64,000 nt of DNA from Adiantum capillus-veneris (Eukaryota > Streptophyta > Polypodiopsida > Polypodiales > Pteridaceae): the NCBI GenBank assembly GCA_014529385.2, contig CM043953.1, positions 75,399,372-75,463,371 of the forward strand, read 5' to 3'. Below the pieces are notes generated by a model that saw only the letters and a list, made by a program, of their open reading frames with translations, made no database searches and was not told the origin of the DNA. The translations under genes were made by a program, and so were the position numbers. This document shows positions 20,469-31,197 of the stretch, piece by piece (the stretch's first letter is position 1; each line of letters begins with the position of its first letter).

Positions 20469-21479
20469 TTTTGGGATGAACTTTTATGAGGCAAATACAA
20501 ATAATTCAAGGCTAGTATAATCAATACCTATATTTGAAACAAGTAGAGTCATTTAAAAGAGTGAACCTGAAGGATCATTCTTACAAGGATGTTCAGAAAA
20601 CACTTATCGAAGAGTTTGATTTCGGAACATCAACTAAAACTAAATTATCCTAGAATTTGATTTTGAGACATTAGCTAAAACTAAATTACCATCATGATTA
20701 AATAAAGATACTCTTATTTGGATAAGTGGGCCTTTAAAAAATGGTAGTTTAGAGTGAAAATATTTTTATCTTGGACAAGGTTGACTATGTACCAAAACCT
20801 TTTCCTGAATATATTTTTGAGCCATTTGAGTGAACTCAAATATTGGAAAATACGGATGTTTGTGTCAACAAGTCCACACTTACCTTATTTTGCAATGAAG
20901 AGGGATACGTCATTGGTCTTATCCAAATGGTAACCATTATACCTTGGAAAATAAACAAGTCTTCTATGACCATTACTATGATGCTATAGATAAATTGGAG
21001 GAGGAAACTCTTAAAATAGAGGATTCATATTCCAAAAAGAATCACATAAGAGAAAATTTGTTACTGCACAATGAAGAGGAAAAATTCTTCAACCAACTTC
21101 ATAGATGACAAGAGTGATATAGGGAAAAACAAGAGAGTAACCAAAGAGAAACAAATTCATGCCATAAATCAAGGACAAGACATAGAGTTTGATGATGGTT
21201 GATGCAAAATATTGTATCAAGGAAAAAAACTTTGGCAGATACCCCGTCTTTTAAAAAAAGAGAGAAACTCAAAACAATAGAATCAAACAAAATGAGACAT
21301 CTTATGAGAGGTTTCTACTAATATTGAAGAGAAAGAGAGTGATGAGGATCTACTAAAGCTCGATATGGATTTGTTTGGAATCACTGTAGACTCCCCCAGA
21401 TCTAGGGAAGATATGCAATCTTTGATTTGTGTTGTGGATGTTGTAGATGTAGAGTGCATGTTGGGTGAGGATCTAACCA

Positions 21480-22110
21480 AGCAAGAGAAAGAGGTATAGG
21501 TGGAGTTATTTGCATCATATCCCAATCTATTTGCCATGGACTAAGATTTGCGGGGAGCCAAAGAGGCGGAGCACAAATTCTACTATACAAGTTGAGGGCA
21601 CAAAAGTTGTGAAAGCTGGGAGAGGAGGCTTTGTGGCAATACATCAAGAAGCTACTCAAAGTAGGTTCATTTATCCAGTGCAATAGTCAGAATGGGTTTT
21701 GCCTATTATCATTTCACCAAAGAAGAATGGGAAGTGGAGAATGTGTGTAAACCATAAGACATTGAATGTTGCTATGGAATGGAACCATTACCCCTTTGCA
21801 TTTTAGGATGAAATTTTGAACCACGTAGCAGGGCATGAGAGATATTTTGTTATTGGTATTGCTTTGGAGGACCCATTGAAGACTACCTCATTTTGCCATG
21901 GGGGTGCTTTGCTTACCGCAAGATGCTTGTTGGTTTGGTGAATGCTTTGGTTTTGATGGCAACCCCAACCAATGTGGCAAGTTTGGCTTCATTTGTACAC
22001 AAGCTAAAGAATTTTGTCCAAATTATTTTGGATGCTTTCATGGTATGTATGTCCTTTCCAGAAGATGAGGTTGGGGGTTCATGGTTTTCAATGGACAGAA
22101 GATACACAGG
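21480..22110 (+). pseudogene. gypsy-5 RT remnant
   Basis: Across frames this reads '..ELFASYPNLFAMD..', then '..PIIISPKKNGKWRMCV..', then '..GLVNA..', the expected RT motif order (fingers, then the palm region before the active site). The YxDD box itself is not intact. Stops interrupt every frame. Confidence 0.65.
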
Positions 22111-22239
22111 TAGCCTTTGATAGAGTGAAGGAGATTATTTTTCAGTTTGCCAATGGTTTGTCCTCTTAGGAAATATTTCCATAGGTGTTGTATTGATGCA
22201 AAAAGTGGGGAGATATTACAAGCCTATCTACTTTGATAA

Positions 22240-22520
22240 TCGGGTTATTAGCCCAAGGGAGAGGTCATATAGCTGAGCAGTGGGTGATGAATCTAATGTT
22301 TGCATGCAAAAAGTTTGAAGTGTATTTGATAATTCAGAAGCTTGCGTACTCACATATAACAACTTGTTGCTTGAAGTGGTGCTTCATTCAAAGCTAAAGG
22401 ACGTATCAAGAAATGGGTGTTAGAGCTGTAATTTGAGTTAGATTTCAAGATTGATTACACCAGAAAGTCCCATTTGGCAGATCATATGGTTAACAAGGAG
22501 GCTGCTTTGCCAGTGTATTG
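22240..22520 (+). pseudogene. gypsy-5 native RNase H, C-terminal part
   Basis: Frames read '..GRIKKWVLEL..FELDFKIDYTRKSHLADHM', which matches the end of the gypsy-type RNase H where the 'ADALSR'-like box sits. The upstream catalytic part is heavily eroded. Confidence 0.55.
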
Positions 22521-22564
22521 AAGGGTGGTGAAAGAAGAAGTTGGGAAAGAACTTGATTTGGAAG

Positions 22565-22815
22565 GAGCTTTTACTATGTAGTTTGATGGAGCTTATAGAA
22601 GGGTGGTACAAAAGGCAGGATAAGGGGTGATAATACAGGATCCACAAGGTAGGGTGATTTTTTCCAAGGCTTATGATTTAGAGGATGTTCACATGAGCAA
22701 TGAAGCACAGTACTTGACTCTCACTCTGGGATTAAAGCATTGTGTGGAGTTTAGGCTTTCCAACCTTGTGGTTAAGGGTGATGCATACTTAGTCATTAAG
22801 AAGCTTTTGGGATAG
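22565..22815 (+). pseudogene. gypsy-5 second (plant/archaeal-type) RNase H
   Basis: Reads FDGAYRR (first Asp), GVIIQDPQGRVIFSKAYDL, then MSNEAQYLTLTLGLK (catalytic Glu), then VKGDAYLVIKKLLG (second Asp) followed by a Trp. This is the D-E-D order and spacing of the additional RNase H found in Tat retrotransposons. TAG and TAA interrupt it. It lies between the gypsy RNase H remnant and the integrase, as expected for Tat. Confidence 0.7.
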
Positions 22816-23099
22816 TGGCTAGTAAAAAGGGATTCTCTCAAAAGTTGGTTTTTTTCTATAAAAAAGTTGTTGAAGTTTTTTGAAGGAGTACAATTTAAGC
22901 ATGTCAAAAGGGAGCTAAATTAGGAAGCTGATGGCTAGCAACAGTTGTGTGCAGACTCATGTAGCAAGGTTATATGTGGCACCCATCACTTATGCAAGTA
23001 GGAGAACCTTGAAAGAGATTGATTATTTTTTGAGTGTAGGTCAATGTTGAGAGGGTTTTTCAAGCTACAGAAAGGAGGATTATTCAAAAAGCTCATAAA

Positions 23100-24240
23100 T
23101 TCACATTGATTGATGAAGATCTACTGATGATGTACGGTAGAGATGGAGTCCTAGAGAGGGTCCTCTACAAAGAGGAAATTGGTATAGTTTTGGGGCAGTT
23201 TCATGAGGAGAGTGGACAACTATGCAAAGTTCGTGTACTTTTCCATGTGCTTAGGGTTGGATCTTGGTGGCCATCTATTGACAAGATGTGTACTATTGGT
23301 GTAAGGCATGCCATGAATCTCAAACATTGGGTAAAAGATGATTGGTAGCTAAGTCACAAGGGGCTATCATAGCTCAAAATTCATTTGAGAAGTGAGATTT
23401 GGATGTTATTGGTCCATTACCCAAATCAACAAGTGGCAAGAAGTACATAATAGTGGCTATTGACTATCTTACTAGGTGGATTGAAGTAATTTTGTTTTTT
23501 ATTACATCTATTATCGGTTTGGAGTGCCTTGGGTGCTCATCTCATGGGCAAGGTAGGTTTTCTTCACCTTATCATCCACAATGCAATGGTTTGGTTGAGA
23601 GTGCTAATGGGCAGATTTTCAAAATGCTCACCAAATATGTGTATAAGCAGGTAGAAGAGTGGGAATCTAATATGGACAAACATTTCTGGGCTTACAAAAC
23701 ACCTTATCATCTACAATACAATGGTTTGGTTGAGAGTGCTAATGGGAAAAATTATCAAAGTGCTCACCAAATATGTGTATAAGAAGGTAGAAGAGTGGGA
23801 AGCTATTATGGACTTACAAAACACCTTATAAATTTGCTACCAACTTTATTATGTACAAGTTGGTCTATGGTAAAGAAGCGGTGTTGCTAGTGCATGTCCA
23901 ATTGGGTTCATTAAATGTTATGTGACATGTTGACAAAGCTCATCAGGATGTTTTGCAGGACAGAATCACTAGCCTTGAACCTTTAAAGATGGATAGGGAG
24001 GTTGCGGTACATTTCTATGTGAGGCACTAGGAGAAGAGGATTGCAAAGTTCAATTAGCACGTTCCATAGAAGCAGATAAAGAAGGGTGATCTAGTGTTGA
24101 AGTATGAGAGCTACCTTGACTTCATTTTTAAAAATAAGTTCAAGAAGAAGTGGACGAGACCGTACAAGGTGCATCAAGTTTTTCCCATAATAAACATCTT
24201 TGGTATAGAGTGAATGGTGTGCAGCTATATTTTGAAAGTG
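23100..24240 (+). pseudogene. gypsy-5 integrase with internal tandem duplication
   Basis: An open frame at 23106-23348 corresponds to the pre-integrase finger region (..VGSWWPSIDKMCTIG..). The frame at 23399-23782 gives the first catalytic Asp region (LDVIGPLPKS..YIIVAIDYLTRW) and the Glu region (PYHPQCNGLVESANG). A segment around the second Asp is missing. The Glu-region block is duplicated in tandem at 135-bp spacing. Further C-terminal text continues to about 24240 with stops. Confidence 0.75.
23565..23830 (+). repeat. 135-bp tandem duplication inside the integrase
   Basis: 23565-23699 is repeated from 23700, both starting CACCTTATCATC and both encoding the block with NGLVESANG. The second copy has a small internal deletion and ends at a third partial start (about 23820). 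Confidence 0.9.
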
Positions 24241-24299
24241 AACTGGTCCCTACCATGCATCAAGTGATAGCCAAGGGTATTGGGAAACTATTAGAAGCT

Positions 24300-25217
24300 G
24301 GACACATCCTATGGAAAATGACTGCTCGGCAGATTATTATTTTTTGTGATTATTCATTTATTGAGAAAAAACCCGACATTTCACCTTGTAAATATTGGGG
24401 CTTACAGAATTTTCCAGATTGTATCCCAGTTTTGATATTTAGATTGAGTAGATGGTTAAATTGGAACATTAGGGTTTGAGAATTGTAAGGTATTTAGACC
24501 ACTTTTTGACCTTAATGAAAAACCTTTTTGTCATTTTTAAAAATTTTGAAGTCTGTGAGTGAGCATACTGTGTACGAGAGAGAGTGAGAGCTTCATCTTG
24601 ATGCTACGGGCGCACCTGTGATGGAATCAAGTGCGGAGAAGTGCAGTGTGTTGCCCTCGACGAGAGCTATGCACCAATACCTACATTGCGTGCGTAGGAT
24701 CCGGTTTTGCGAGGTTCATCTACGAGCTTCCTCTGGTGATTCAATGAGCATACATTGTCCGATTTTGCATTGCACCATATCCACGCGTTCGCATTGAGTA
24801 GAGCTACACATTAGACACTTTAGATTTCGGAAACGATGACCTACAAATTTCGGCCAAACATCCTACGTGATTTTGCACCAGGTGTTTTGGGTTGAGATTT
24901 TGGTTCGTAGACCTTAGGAGAGCGACCTATTGGTGTTAGTAGGGTCTCCTTCAAGTTCTGTGGTGTTTCAAGATTGTTTGATTGGTGTTCGGCTCTAGAA
25001 ACCGTTGTAGGAAGTTTCCTCTTATGCACTCCTGAAGGCTGTAGCTTAGACATTGGGTAGAGACCTCTGTAGGAATTAGTTAGAAGTCAGTCGAGTGTAG
25101 GTTGACACCCTATGCTTGCTTCCACTCGCCTGCGGGTCGAGCTTCGTCCTTAGCTGACAAATCTTATTAGGTGAGTTCTCGTTGTGCTGACGTCCGTCGC
25201 GACGTACCCGTCCAACA
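24300..25217 (+). repeat. Probable LTR (element E 5' LTR and/or gypsy-5 3' LTR)
   Basis: Non-coding sequence between the gypsy-5 integrase tail and a primer-binding site. It ends CCGTCCAACA immediately before the PBS at 25219, so its right end is an LTR end (..CA). The left end is not fixed, and I found no second copy in the window. It carries the half-site CATCCTACGTG near 24858 that also occurs in the palindromes of the following leader. Confidence 0.5.
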
Positions 25218-25218
25218 T

Positions 25219-25236
25219 TGGTGCCGCTGTCGGGGA
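25219..25236 (+). promoter_or_regulatory. Primer-binding site of element E
   Basis: TGGTGCCGCTGTCGGGGA begins one base after the LTR end. It closely resembles the TGGCGCCGTTGCCGGGGA-type PBS common in plant Tat/Athila gypsy elements. It marks the 5' start of the internal region of element E. Confidence 0.8.
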
Positions 25237-25728
25237 CGAAAACCTTAGGTAGGTGACCGAGACTAGTCCTTGAGGATAGGGATTCTTTGGCTTGCCAAGA
25301 GTCTTGTTTTACATTTAGATAGGATCAGAGGGTGGAGGACTCTCTAGGTCTTAGAGGGAGTCTAGGAAGCGTGTGTCTGGCCTAGATCCTTCGACTTAGG
25401 TAGACTTAGGTAGTTTTTAGTTAAGTTGGAGTGGTAGAAGCGGTGAAAGGAGAGCTTGAGAATCCAGAGAGGCCAAGAAGCAACCAAAACACCATTATCA
25501 CCATTTCACATGATGAGTAGGAGTAGAGTAAGTAGGACATCATGATTCAGGATCTAGAGCACTTCATGCATGTATACTTGCTTGTTAGATTCATCACAAA
25601 ATTGTAAAAGACGTAAAAGTGTATTTGAAAGCTGAAGTGAAGTCCAAAAGTTGCTGTGAGTGTTTCTGATAGAGCTGCAGAGCATCAAGAGCATTTCTGT
25701 CAGGAAAAAAATTAATTTTAAGCCAGGA

Positions 25729-25750
25729 GACATCCTACACGTAGGATGTC
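25729..25750. repeat. 22-bp palindrome, copy 1 (GACATCCTACR + inverse)
   Basis: A perfect palindrome centred on ACGT: left half GACATCCTACA, right half its reverse complement apart from the central dinucleotide choice. Further copies lie at 26172-26193, 31475-31496 and 31751-31772. Confidence 0.95.
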
Positions 25751-26171
25751 TACAAGCTAATCTGGTGGGAATTTTGGAATTTTGAGTTGACCAATGTGTT
25801 CAGAAGGTAGGTTTTACCCTATTTTCACCTGGAAAGTGGAAATTTGACCATATCTTGACAGGATAAGGCCAGATAGACTGAAATTGCCAGACATCCTACC
25901 CAAATTGTGCCAAGGCATTATTTTAAGACCAAAACCATAGGATGGCTGCATGAGCATGATCTGCATGATATATTGAGTGACTGAGAGAGGTTTCATCCCA
26001 TTTGGGTAAGAAAATTGGGTTCTAAGCAGACTTTAGCACTTTTGACTGAAAAGAGCTAGAACGACTAAAATTAGGGACTTTTGAAATCCAAACCAAAATC
26101 TAAGCATACCACTGGGTTGCTGACATCAAGGGGAAGTTGTGGGTCAAGACTGGCGTCAAACAGACCAAAAA

Positions 26172-26193
26172 GACATCCTACACGTAGGATGTC
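26172..26193. repeat. 22-bp palindrome, copy 2
   Basis: Identical to copy 1. It lies 58 bp before the copia insertion target. Confidence 0.95.
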
Positions 26194-26246
26194 ATCTATG
26201 TGATTTTGCACTCCAAACCTAATTTTCAGCATACCAAAGTGATCAG

Positions 26247-26251
26247 CACCT
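26247..26251. repeat. Target-site duplication CACCT (left) of the copia element
   Basis: CACCT precedes the left LTR and recurs at 31425-31429 after the right LTR. Confidence 0.94.
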
Positions 26252-26478
26252 TGTTGGAATTAGGGTTGCAGAGAAACACACACAGCTTGGAGAAGACGAA
26301 GGAAGCTCAAGGCACATAATAGAGAGTGTGTAACTTAGTGTGCAATGGAAAGATGGATAGCCCTAGAGTGATGGGCCTATATACAATGCACAGGGGAGAA
26401 AACCTCCTAAAGAGGGAAAAAATCCCCCGACGGTCCTAGTGTGTTCACACACATCACTACCACATGTATATGGTAACA
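26252..26478 (-). repeat. 3' LTR of copia-1
   Basis: 227 bp, paired with 31198-31424. On the minus strand it carries a TATATA box in the same position as the copy at 60128-60354. Confidence 0.96.
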
Positions 26479-26489
26479 AATCCCCCCTA
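26479..26489 (-). other. Polypurine tract of copia-1
   Basis: On the minus strand TAGGGGGGATT directly abuts the 3' LTR start TGTTACC. The same tract precedes the copia LTR at 60128. Confidence 0.85.
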
Positions 26490-26553
26490 GAGTGATGCGG
26501 TGAACAAGAGATGGCACATGAGTAAAGGGAAGTGCCATGCCCTAAGGACATGA

Positions 26554-27335
26554 TCAGTCCACAAAGGGGAGAAAGCCCAAAGCTTTGCGGAAAGCTTCAA
26601 GCTTCTCACGAGACAATGCCTTTGTGAAAAGATCTGCAAGGTTGTCTTGTGTTGGCACATAAGCCAAGCTGATCTCTCCTGCTGAGAGCCTCTCCCTGAC
26701 ATAGTGGTAATGCACCTCAATGTGCTTTGTGCGATCATGAAAAACTGGGTTCCTCGCAACTGCCAATGCGCTCTGACTGCCAGTGTAGATAGTGTTGGCA
26801 GTGTCCTGTCCAACACCCTCACGCTAGCCATAAGGCGTCTGAGCCATACACACTCAACTGTAGCTGTGAAGACTGCCCTATACTCAGCCTCACAACTCGA
26901 AGTGGCCACAATAGGTTTCTTCTTGCTCAACCATGATATACATGAACTTCCAAGCATGAAACAAAAACCACTTGTGGACACTCGCGTGTCAAAACAACCA
27001 GCCCAATCTAAGTCCGAAAAAGCATGTAAGTCTGGCGGCAATGATCCCCCCTTGGGATAAAACAAGCCAAGATGTAAAGTGCCACTAAGGTAGCGGAAAA
27101 TCCTCTTGACAGCCTGCCAATGCTTAGACCCTGGGCTATGCATTAATCTGCTGACCTGTGAGACTGCAAACTGAATATCTGGCCTCGTGTTGCATACATA
27201 AATGAGGCAGCCAACAACAGTTTGGTAAAGAGTGACATTAGCAGGAGCACCAGCATCATGTAGACTCAACTTCAAACCTGTTTCCATGGGAGTGGTAATA
27301 GGTTTGCAATCCTCAAGTCCAAACTTACATAGCAA
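26554..27335 (-). CDS. copia-1 RT C-terminus and RNase H (frameshifted)
   Basis: The frame at 26487-27335 reads TTPMETG, then YQTVVGCLIYVCNTRPDIQ, then the copia RNase H start (FSDLDWAGC.DTR.STSGFCF) with the Glu region (SSCEAEYRA). A frameshift near 26770 moves the end into the frame 26554-26766, which holds ..KHIEVHYHYVRE and PTQDNLADLFTKAL, the conserved end of copia RNase H. The C-terminal FLPFVD ends 75 bp from the LTR. RNase H removes the RNA template during cDNA synthesis. Confidence 0.93.
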
Positions 27336-27353
27336 TGTCTCTATGTAACTTTT

Positions 27354-27989
27354 CTAACACAAGGAAATACCACCATCACACTGCTTAAACTGTATACCCA
27401 AATAATGATGCAACAGCCCCAAATCTTTCATCTTGAATGTAGCATTCAAATCAGCCTTAAATTCAGCAATATGTCTCTCATTTGGTCCAGTGATCAGCAA
27501 ATCATCAACATAAAGAACCACAATGAGAAATACATCATCCTCACGCTTTACATACAATGTGCTTTCTGTTGGACTGTTACGAAAGCCTCGTTTAACCAAA
27601 TAAGTGTCAGCTTTCTCATACCAAGCACGAGGAGATTTCTTCAACCCACACAAAGCCTTCTTACATTTGCACACTTTGTCCTCTTGTCCTTTTATGACAA
27701 AACCGCGAGGCTGCGTTACATAAACTTCCTCAAATATGTCACCATTCAAGAAAGCAGTAACAATGTCTAATTGATGTACATCCCAACCAAAATGAGCTGC
27801 CAATGCACATAGAAAATGCACAGTATTCATACGACAAGTGGGAGAAAAAGTCTCTTCATAATCTATGCCTTTTTGCTGTGCATAACCCTTTGCAACAAGT
27901 CGAGACTTATGGCGATCGATCTCACCATCCGGCTTGCGTTTCAACTTGTAAACCCACTTCGTACCAATGGCCTTTTTACCAGGAGGCAA
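27354..27989 (-). CDS. copia-1 reverse transcriptase core
   Basis: A 211-residue frame with GTKWVYKLKRKPDGEIDRHKS at the N-terminal side, then ..GIDYEETFSP.., then QLDIVTAFLNGD (first catalytic Asp), CGLKKSPRAWY, and LYVDDLLITG (YVDD box). All catalytic residues are present. It ends at a TAG (27354-27356) where a Gln codon is likely, 18 bp before the RNase H frame continues. Confidence 0.95.
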   Translation of the reverse strand: MPPGKKAIGTKWVYKLKRKPDGEIDRHKSRLVAKGYAQQKGIDYEETFSPTCRMNTVHFLCALAAHFGWDVHQLDIVTAFLNGDIFEEVYVTQPRGFVIKGQEDKVCKCKKALCGLKKSPRAWYEKADTYLVKRGFRNSPTESTLYVKREDDVFLIVVLYVDDLLITGPNERHIAEFKADLNATFKMKDLGLLHHYLGIQFKQCDGGISLC

Positions 27990-28015
27990 ATCACATAAAG
28001 TCCATGTGTCATTTT

Positions 28016-28397
28016 CTATAAGTGCATCCTATTCTGATTGCATGGCAGCCATCCAATTTTCTGAATTCTGTGCTTCATCAAAAGACAGAGGCTCCTCAAC
28101 ATCATGTCAACTAGACACAGCCAAAGCATAACAATCTGATGCATAAGATGCATGGCGAGAGCCTGAACGAGTACGACTAGACAAAGGTGCATCCAATTTA
28201 CTGTCACGCAAAGTGTGCACCAGCCATTTTGGCATACCTCTAGCCTTCTCATTTTCAGCCCTTTCCTCACCAAGTACATCATGTACATCTGCATCAGTAA
28301 TAAGCTGATCTAAAACATTTTCAGAAACCCCTATAGGCTGTACATTTGCCTCATTGGAACTTACATTCGTATTTCCACCACTGAAAAGAGGCAACAA
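28016..28397 (-). pseudogene. copia-1 integrase-RT linker, frame-broken
   Basis: Frames at 28107-28397 and 28016-28294 cover the low-conservation linker between integrase and RT, overlapping in different frames, so at least one frameshift is present. Acidic text (..VLDQLITDADVHDV..) and an SRTRSGS block are typical of this linker in copia elements. Confidence 0.6.
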
Positions 28398-28420
28398 AGA
28401 GTCATAAATGTCTTATGAGC

Positions 28421-28945
28421 TTACAATACTGTCTCTAGTACATGACAGCAAGGGCCGAACGAATCTTCCACAAACACTACATCCCGAGAAACCAGAATAC
28501 GTTTTGTTTGCGGATGATACAACCTGTTACCTTTGCTTTCAGCACTATAACCAAAAAAAATACATTTGACAGCCTTATCATCCAATTTTCTGCGTTGCAC
28601 TTGTGGCACCAAAGCATATGCCAAACAGCCAAAAACACGCATGTGCTCAATAGAAGGATTTCTATCATGCCATGCTTCATATGGAGTAATAGACTGCAAA
28701 GCTTTCGTAGGACACCTGTTAAGTACATAAGTGGCACACATGATGGCCTCAAGACAAAAAGAATGCGGTAAAGCTTGACTTTTGACCATACATCGTGCCA
28801 TTTCCATCAGTGACCTGTTTTTCCTCTTAGCAACACCATTTTTCTGAGGCACTTTACATTGGTGTTTTATCCCACGACTAGCCAGAAATGCATTAAATTC
28901 ATGAGACATATACTCCCCCCCTCGATCGGAACGGAGGGTGCCCAT
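28421..28945 (-). CDS. copia-1 integrase, C-terminal half
   Basis: Starts at the second catalytic Asp block (LRSDRGGEYMSHEF). The third catalytic residue region reads PQKNGVAKRKNRSL where the family has ..NGVAERKNR... The Glu is Lys here (codon AAG at 28826-28828, a single G-to-A change), predicting an inactive integrase. The rest (ATYVLNRCPTKAL..TPYEAWH..HMRVFGCLAY) is conserved. A TAA separates it from the upstream half. Confidence 0.93.
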   Translation of the reverse strand: MGTLRSDRGGEYMSHEFNAFLASRGIKHQCKVPQKNGVAKRKNRSLMEMARCMVKSQALPHSFCLEAIMCATYVLNRCPTKALQSITPYEAWHDRNPSIEHMRVFGCLAYALVPQVQRRKLDDKAVKCIFFGYSAESKGNRLYHPQTKRILVSRDVVFVEDSFGPCCHVLETVL

Positions 28946-28963
28946 AGTACATTTCGAGACATT

Positions 28964-29833
28964 TTAAGCCATAGCCAGATATTGTTTGAAGCACATAAAA
29001 ACTTCGGACTTCGCTTTAAGCGGAAATACCCATGCATGTCTGGAGTAGTCATCAATGAAAGTCACGAAGTACAGGTAATTTCCCAAGGACGGAGTTTGCA
29101 TGGGCCCACAAACATCACTATGCACAAGCTGCAACCTGCATGTGGCCCGAACTGAACCATCCTTTGGAAACTTAGAACGTTGCATCTTACCCAAAACACA
29201 GCCTTCACAAACATGTTTGACAGGTGCTTCAAGAGGGGGCAAAGAAGCAACCATATCAGATTTCTGCAAATGCAACAAACTGGAAAAATTCAGATGACCA
29301 AAACGTGCATGCCAAAGTTTTGCATCTGAAATAGCCCTTGAATCTGCAACAACATTTGCAAAATTTTGTCCACACTTGTCATACAAAGTGAGCTTATACA
29401 GCCCACGACACAAAAGCCCAGATGCAACAATTTCATCACCAAAACTGAGATCATGAACTGTACATCTGTCATCCACAAATTTGACTACAAGTCCAAGTCT
29501 AACAAGTGTGGATACAGACAAGAGAATCTTCTTGATCCCAGGTACATAAAGTGCATCAACAAGTGTGAAGGAACTGCCATTAGCAGCAGTGAGCACAATC
29601 TTTCCAACTCCCTGAACTAGATAAGAGGCGTTGTTGGCACAAGTGACTGAATTCCCATGAGGGACAGACTCGAGAGAGGTAAAAAATTCATGATGTGAGG
29701 TAATGTGCTTTGTAGCACCACTGTCGAAATACCACGCATGTGAATCTGCAGCAAACTGACAAGCATGCATCATGGACAACAGGATTGTAAGTGCACTCTG
29801 CGCTAAAATCCGATTCTGCATCAACATCAGCAT
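28964..29833 (-). CDS. copia-1 protease, GAG-pre-integrase, integrase N-terminal half
   Basis: Protease DSGATKHIT (active-site D-S-G-A) at about residues 37-45, then VPGIKKILLSVSTL. The GAG-pre-integrase/H2C2 finger follows (LWHARFGHLNFSSL..CEGCVLGK), then the first catalytic Asp (LVHSDVCGPM) and FVTFIDDYSRH. The frame stops at a TAA just before the second Asp block. The N-terminal 25 residues are out-of-frame text, because the true polyprotein frame enters from gag through a frameshift. Confidence 0.93.
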   Translation of the reverse strand: MLMLMQNRILAQSALTILLSMMHACQFAADSHAWYFDSGATKHITSHHEFFTSLESVPHGNSVTCANNASYLVQGVGKIVLTAANGSSFTLVDALYVPGIKKILLSVSTLVRLGLVVKFVDDRCTVHDLSFGDEIVASGLLCRGLYKLTLYDKCGQNFANVVADSRAISDAKLWHARFGHLNFSSLLHLQKSDMVASLPPLEAPVKHVCEGCVLGKMQRSKFPKDGSVRATCRLQLVHSDVCGPMQTPSLGNYLYFVTFIDDYSRHAWVFPLKAKSEVFMCFKQYLAMA

Positions 29834-29953
29834 TACAGTCTCCTTTCACAGAAGACTCAACAATGGCTGCATTTGTAGTGGAACCAGCATTTGCAGTGGA
29901 ACCACCCTCTTTCTTCTTAGCCTCTTTGGCCTTCAACTTAGGACACGACTTGA

Positions 29954-30835
29954 TCAAGTGATCATTGGCTTTACAAAATGGCAACGCATCTTCTTTTTGC
30001 CCTCATCACCAGAATTTCCAAACGAATTGCTGCCAACAGAAGCATTAGGAACAAAATTTTTGCCACTCGCAGCAGAACCATAAGAAGTGGTTGCATTACT
30101 GTTACCACCCTTTCTTTGAGAAGCAATAAAATCATGTTCAACTGCACGCTGCCTAGTCCTGTTTTTTCTAGAAAATGACTCTTGCAGCAGCAATGTGCAT
30201 AATGCATCAAACTTGACAACTTCAGGATTTCCTTGGGTCATCAGTCTCCAAGTACTAGCAAAATTCTTGTAGGAATCTGGTAAGGCATCAAGAACAGTCT
30301 GCACAAGGGAACTGTCTAAAATGACTTCACCTGCAGAAATAAGTTGCTCATTGATATCCTTGACACTAGCAAGGAAAGTGTCCATATCATCTTCCTCATG
30401 CATAATCTTTGACTCCATCTCTTTACGCAGCAAAGCAATTTTAGCCCCATTGCGGCTTGCATAAAGATCTGCTAGAATATCCCAAGCCTGTTTTGCAGAT
30501 TTTGCTGAACGGATGTGAGGAACAATGGTGCGCTTCACAGACAACGCAATCAATGCATGAGTCTGCACATCCTTAACATCCCAATGAGCTTGTTCTGCCG
30601 TAGGCAAAAAAAATCTAACAGCTGCAATCCTTGCAGCAAGACCTACAACATCCTCAACATCGCCTACATCCTCAGAACGAGGACGTACATCAATGCCCTG
30701 CACAATGTTCCACACACCCTTTGATCTCACAAGAACATGTTGCATCATATAAGCCCACATAGGGTAGTTGTCCCCATCCAACCTGTCCTCAGCAGCAAAC
30801 ATCTTGAACACATCTGTGTTGTTGTTGTCAGCCAT
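29954..30835 (-). CDS. copia-1 Gag
   Basis: Starts at MADNNN (ATG at 30833-30835; the longer upstream start at 30895 lies in the leader). It contains the copia gag capsid region (DRLDGDNYPMWAYMMQHVL.., ..AKQAWDILADLYAS.., ..DTFLASVKDINEQL..). The zinc knuckle (CHFCKANDHLIKSC) is split by a 1-bp deletion near 29973: the first residues are in this frame and the rest in 29688-29984. It forms the virus-like particle shell and binds RNA. Confidence 0.93.
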   Translation of the reverse strand: MADNNNTDVFKMFAAEDRLDGDNYPMWAYMMQHVLVRSKGVWNIVQGIDVRPRSEDVGDVEDVVGLAARIAAVRFFLPTAEQAHWDVKDVQTHALIALSVKRTIVPHIRSAKSAKQAWDILADLYASRNGAKIALLRKEMESKIMHEEDDMDTFLASVKDINEQLISAGEVILDSSLVQTVLDALPDSYKNFASTWRLMTQGNPEVVKFDALCTLLLQESFSRKNRTRQRAVEHDFIASQRKGGNSNATTSYGSAASGKNFVPNASVGSNSFGNSGDEGKKKMRCHFVKPMIT

Positions 30836-31183
30836 GGTAAATGCTTCACCTGATGTGAAAACTGCCCGAAAATAGGAGAAATGGAGCGGGAACAACCTGT
30901 GCTATATAGCACAAACCGTAGAAGACTATAAGGCACCTGTTATGCAGAAAACGGCACTGACAGAAATTTTGCACAAAATGATGAAATAGCCTGTGCAATA
31001 CTGCCTGTAATGGAAACAGAGGCCAAAATGAGCCCAAATCAAAAATCTGAGCAGACCAAGCTCTTTGAGCTTTCCCAAAATTTTTGTTGACCTATGAATG
31101 CTTGCCAAAGCTCACTGAAATCGGAGAAAGTGAGTAGGCGTGTGCTGGAGCAGCTGGCGACTAAGCAGGGGAGGACGTGACCT

Positions 31184-31195
31184 GCTCTAATACCA
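31184..31195 (-). promoter_or_regulatory. Primer-binding site of copia-1
   Basis: On the minus strand TGGTATTAGAGC lies two bases after the 5' LTR end. It differs by one base from the iMet-type site TGGTATCAGAGC. Confidence 0.88.
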
Positions 31196-31197
31196 AT

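Larger units (their letters stand above)
20470..24300 (+). mobile_element. Decayed, 5'-truncated Tat-like Ty3/gypsy (gypsy-5)
   Basis: From its first bases this stretch parallels the protease-RT linker of element E (..KDHSYKDVQKTLIEEFD..), so the 5' part (gag, protease) is missing. In order it contains the linker, RT fragments, the C-terminal part of the gypsy RNase H, a second plant/archaeal-type RNase H, the integrase finger and core, and the integrase tail. A dual RNase H is the hallmark of the Tat clade (established knowledge). Stops and frameshifts occur throughout. The truncation coincides with the right edge of the gag-only element. Confidence 0.75.
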
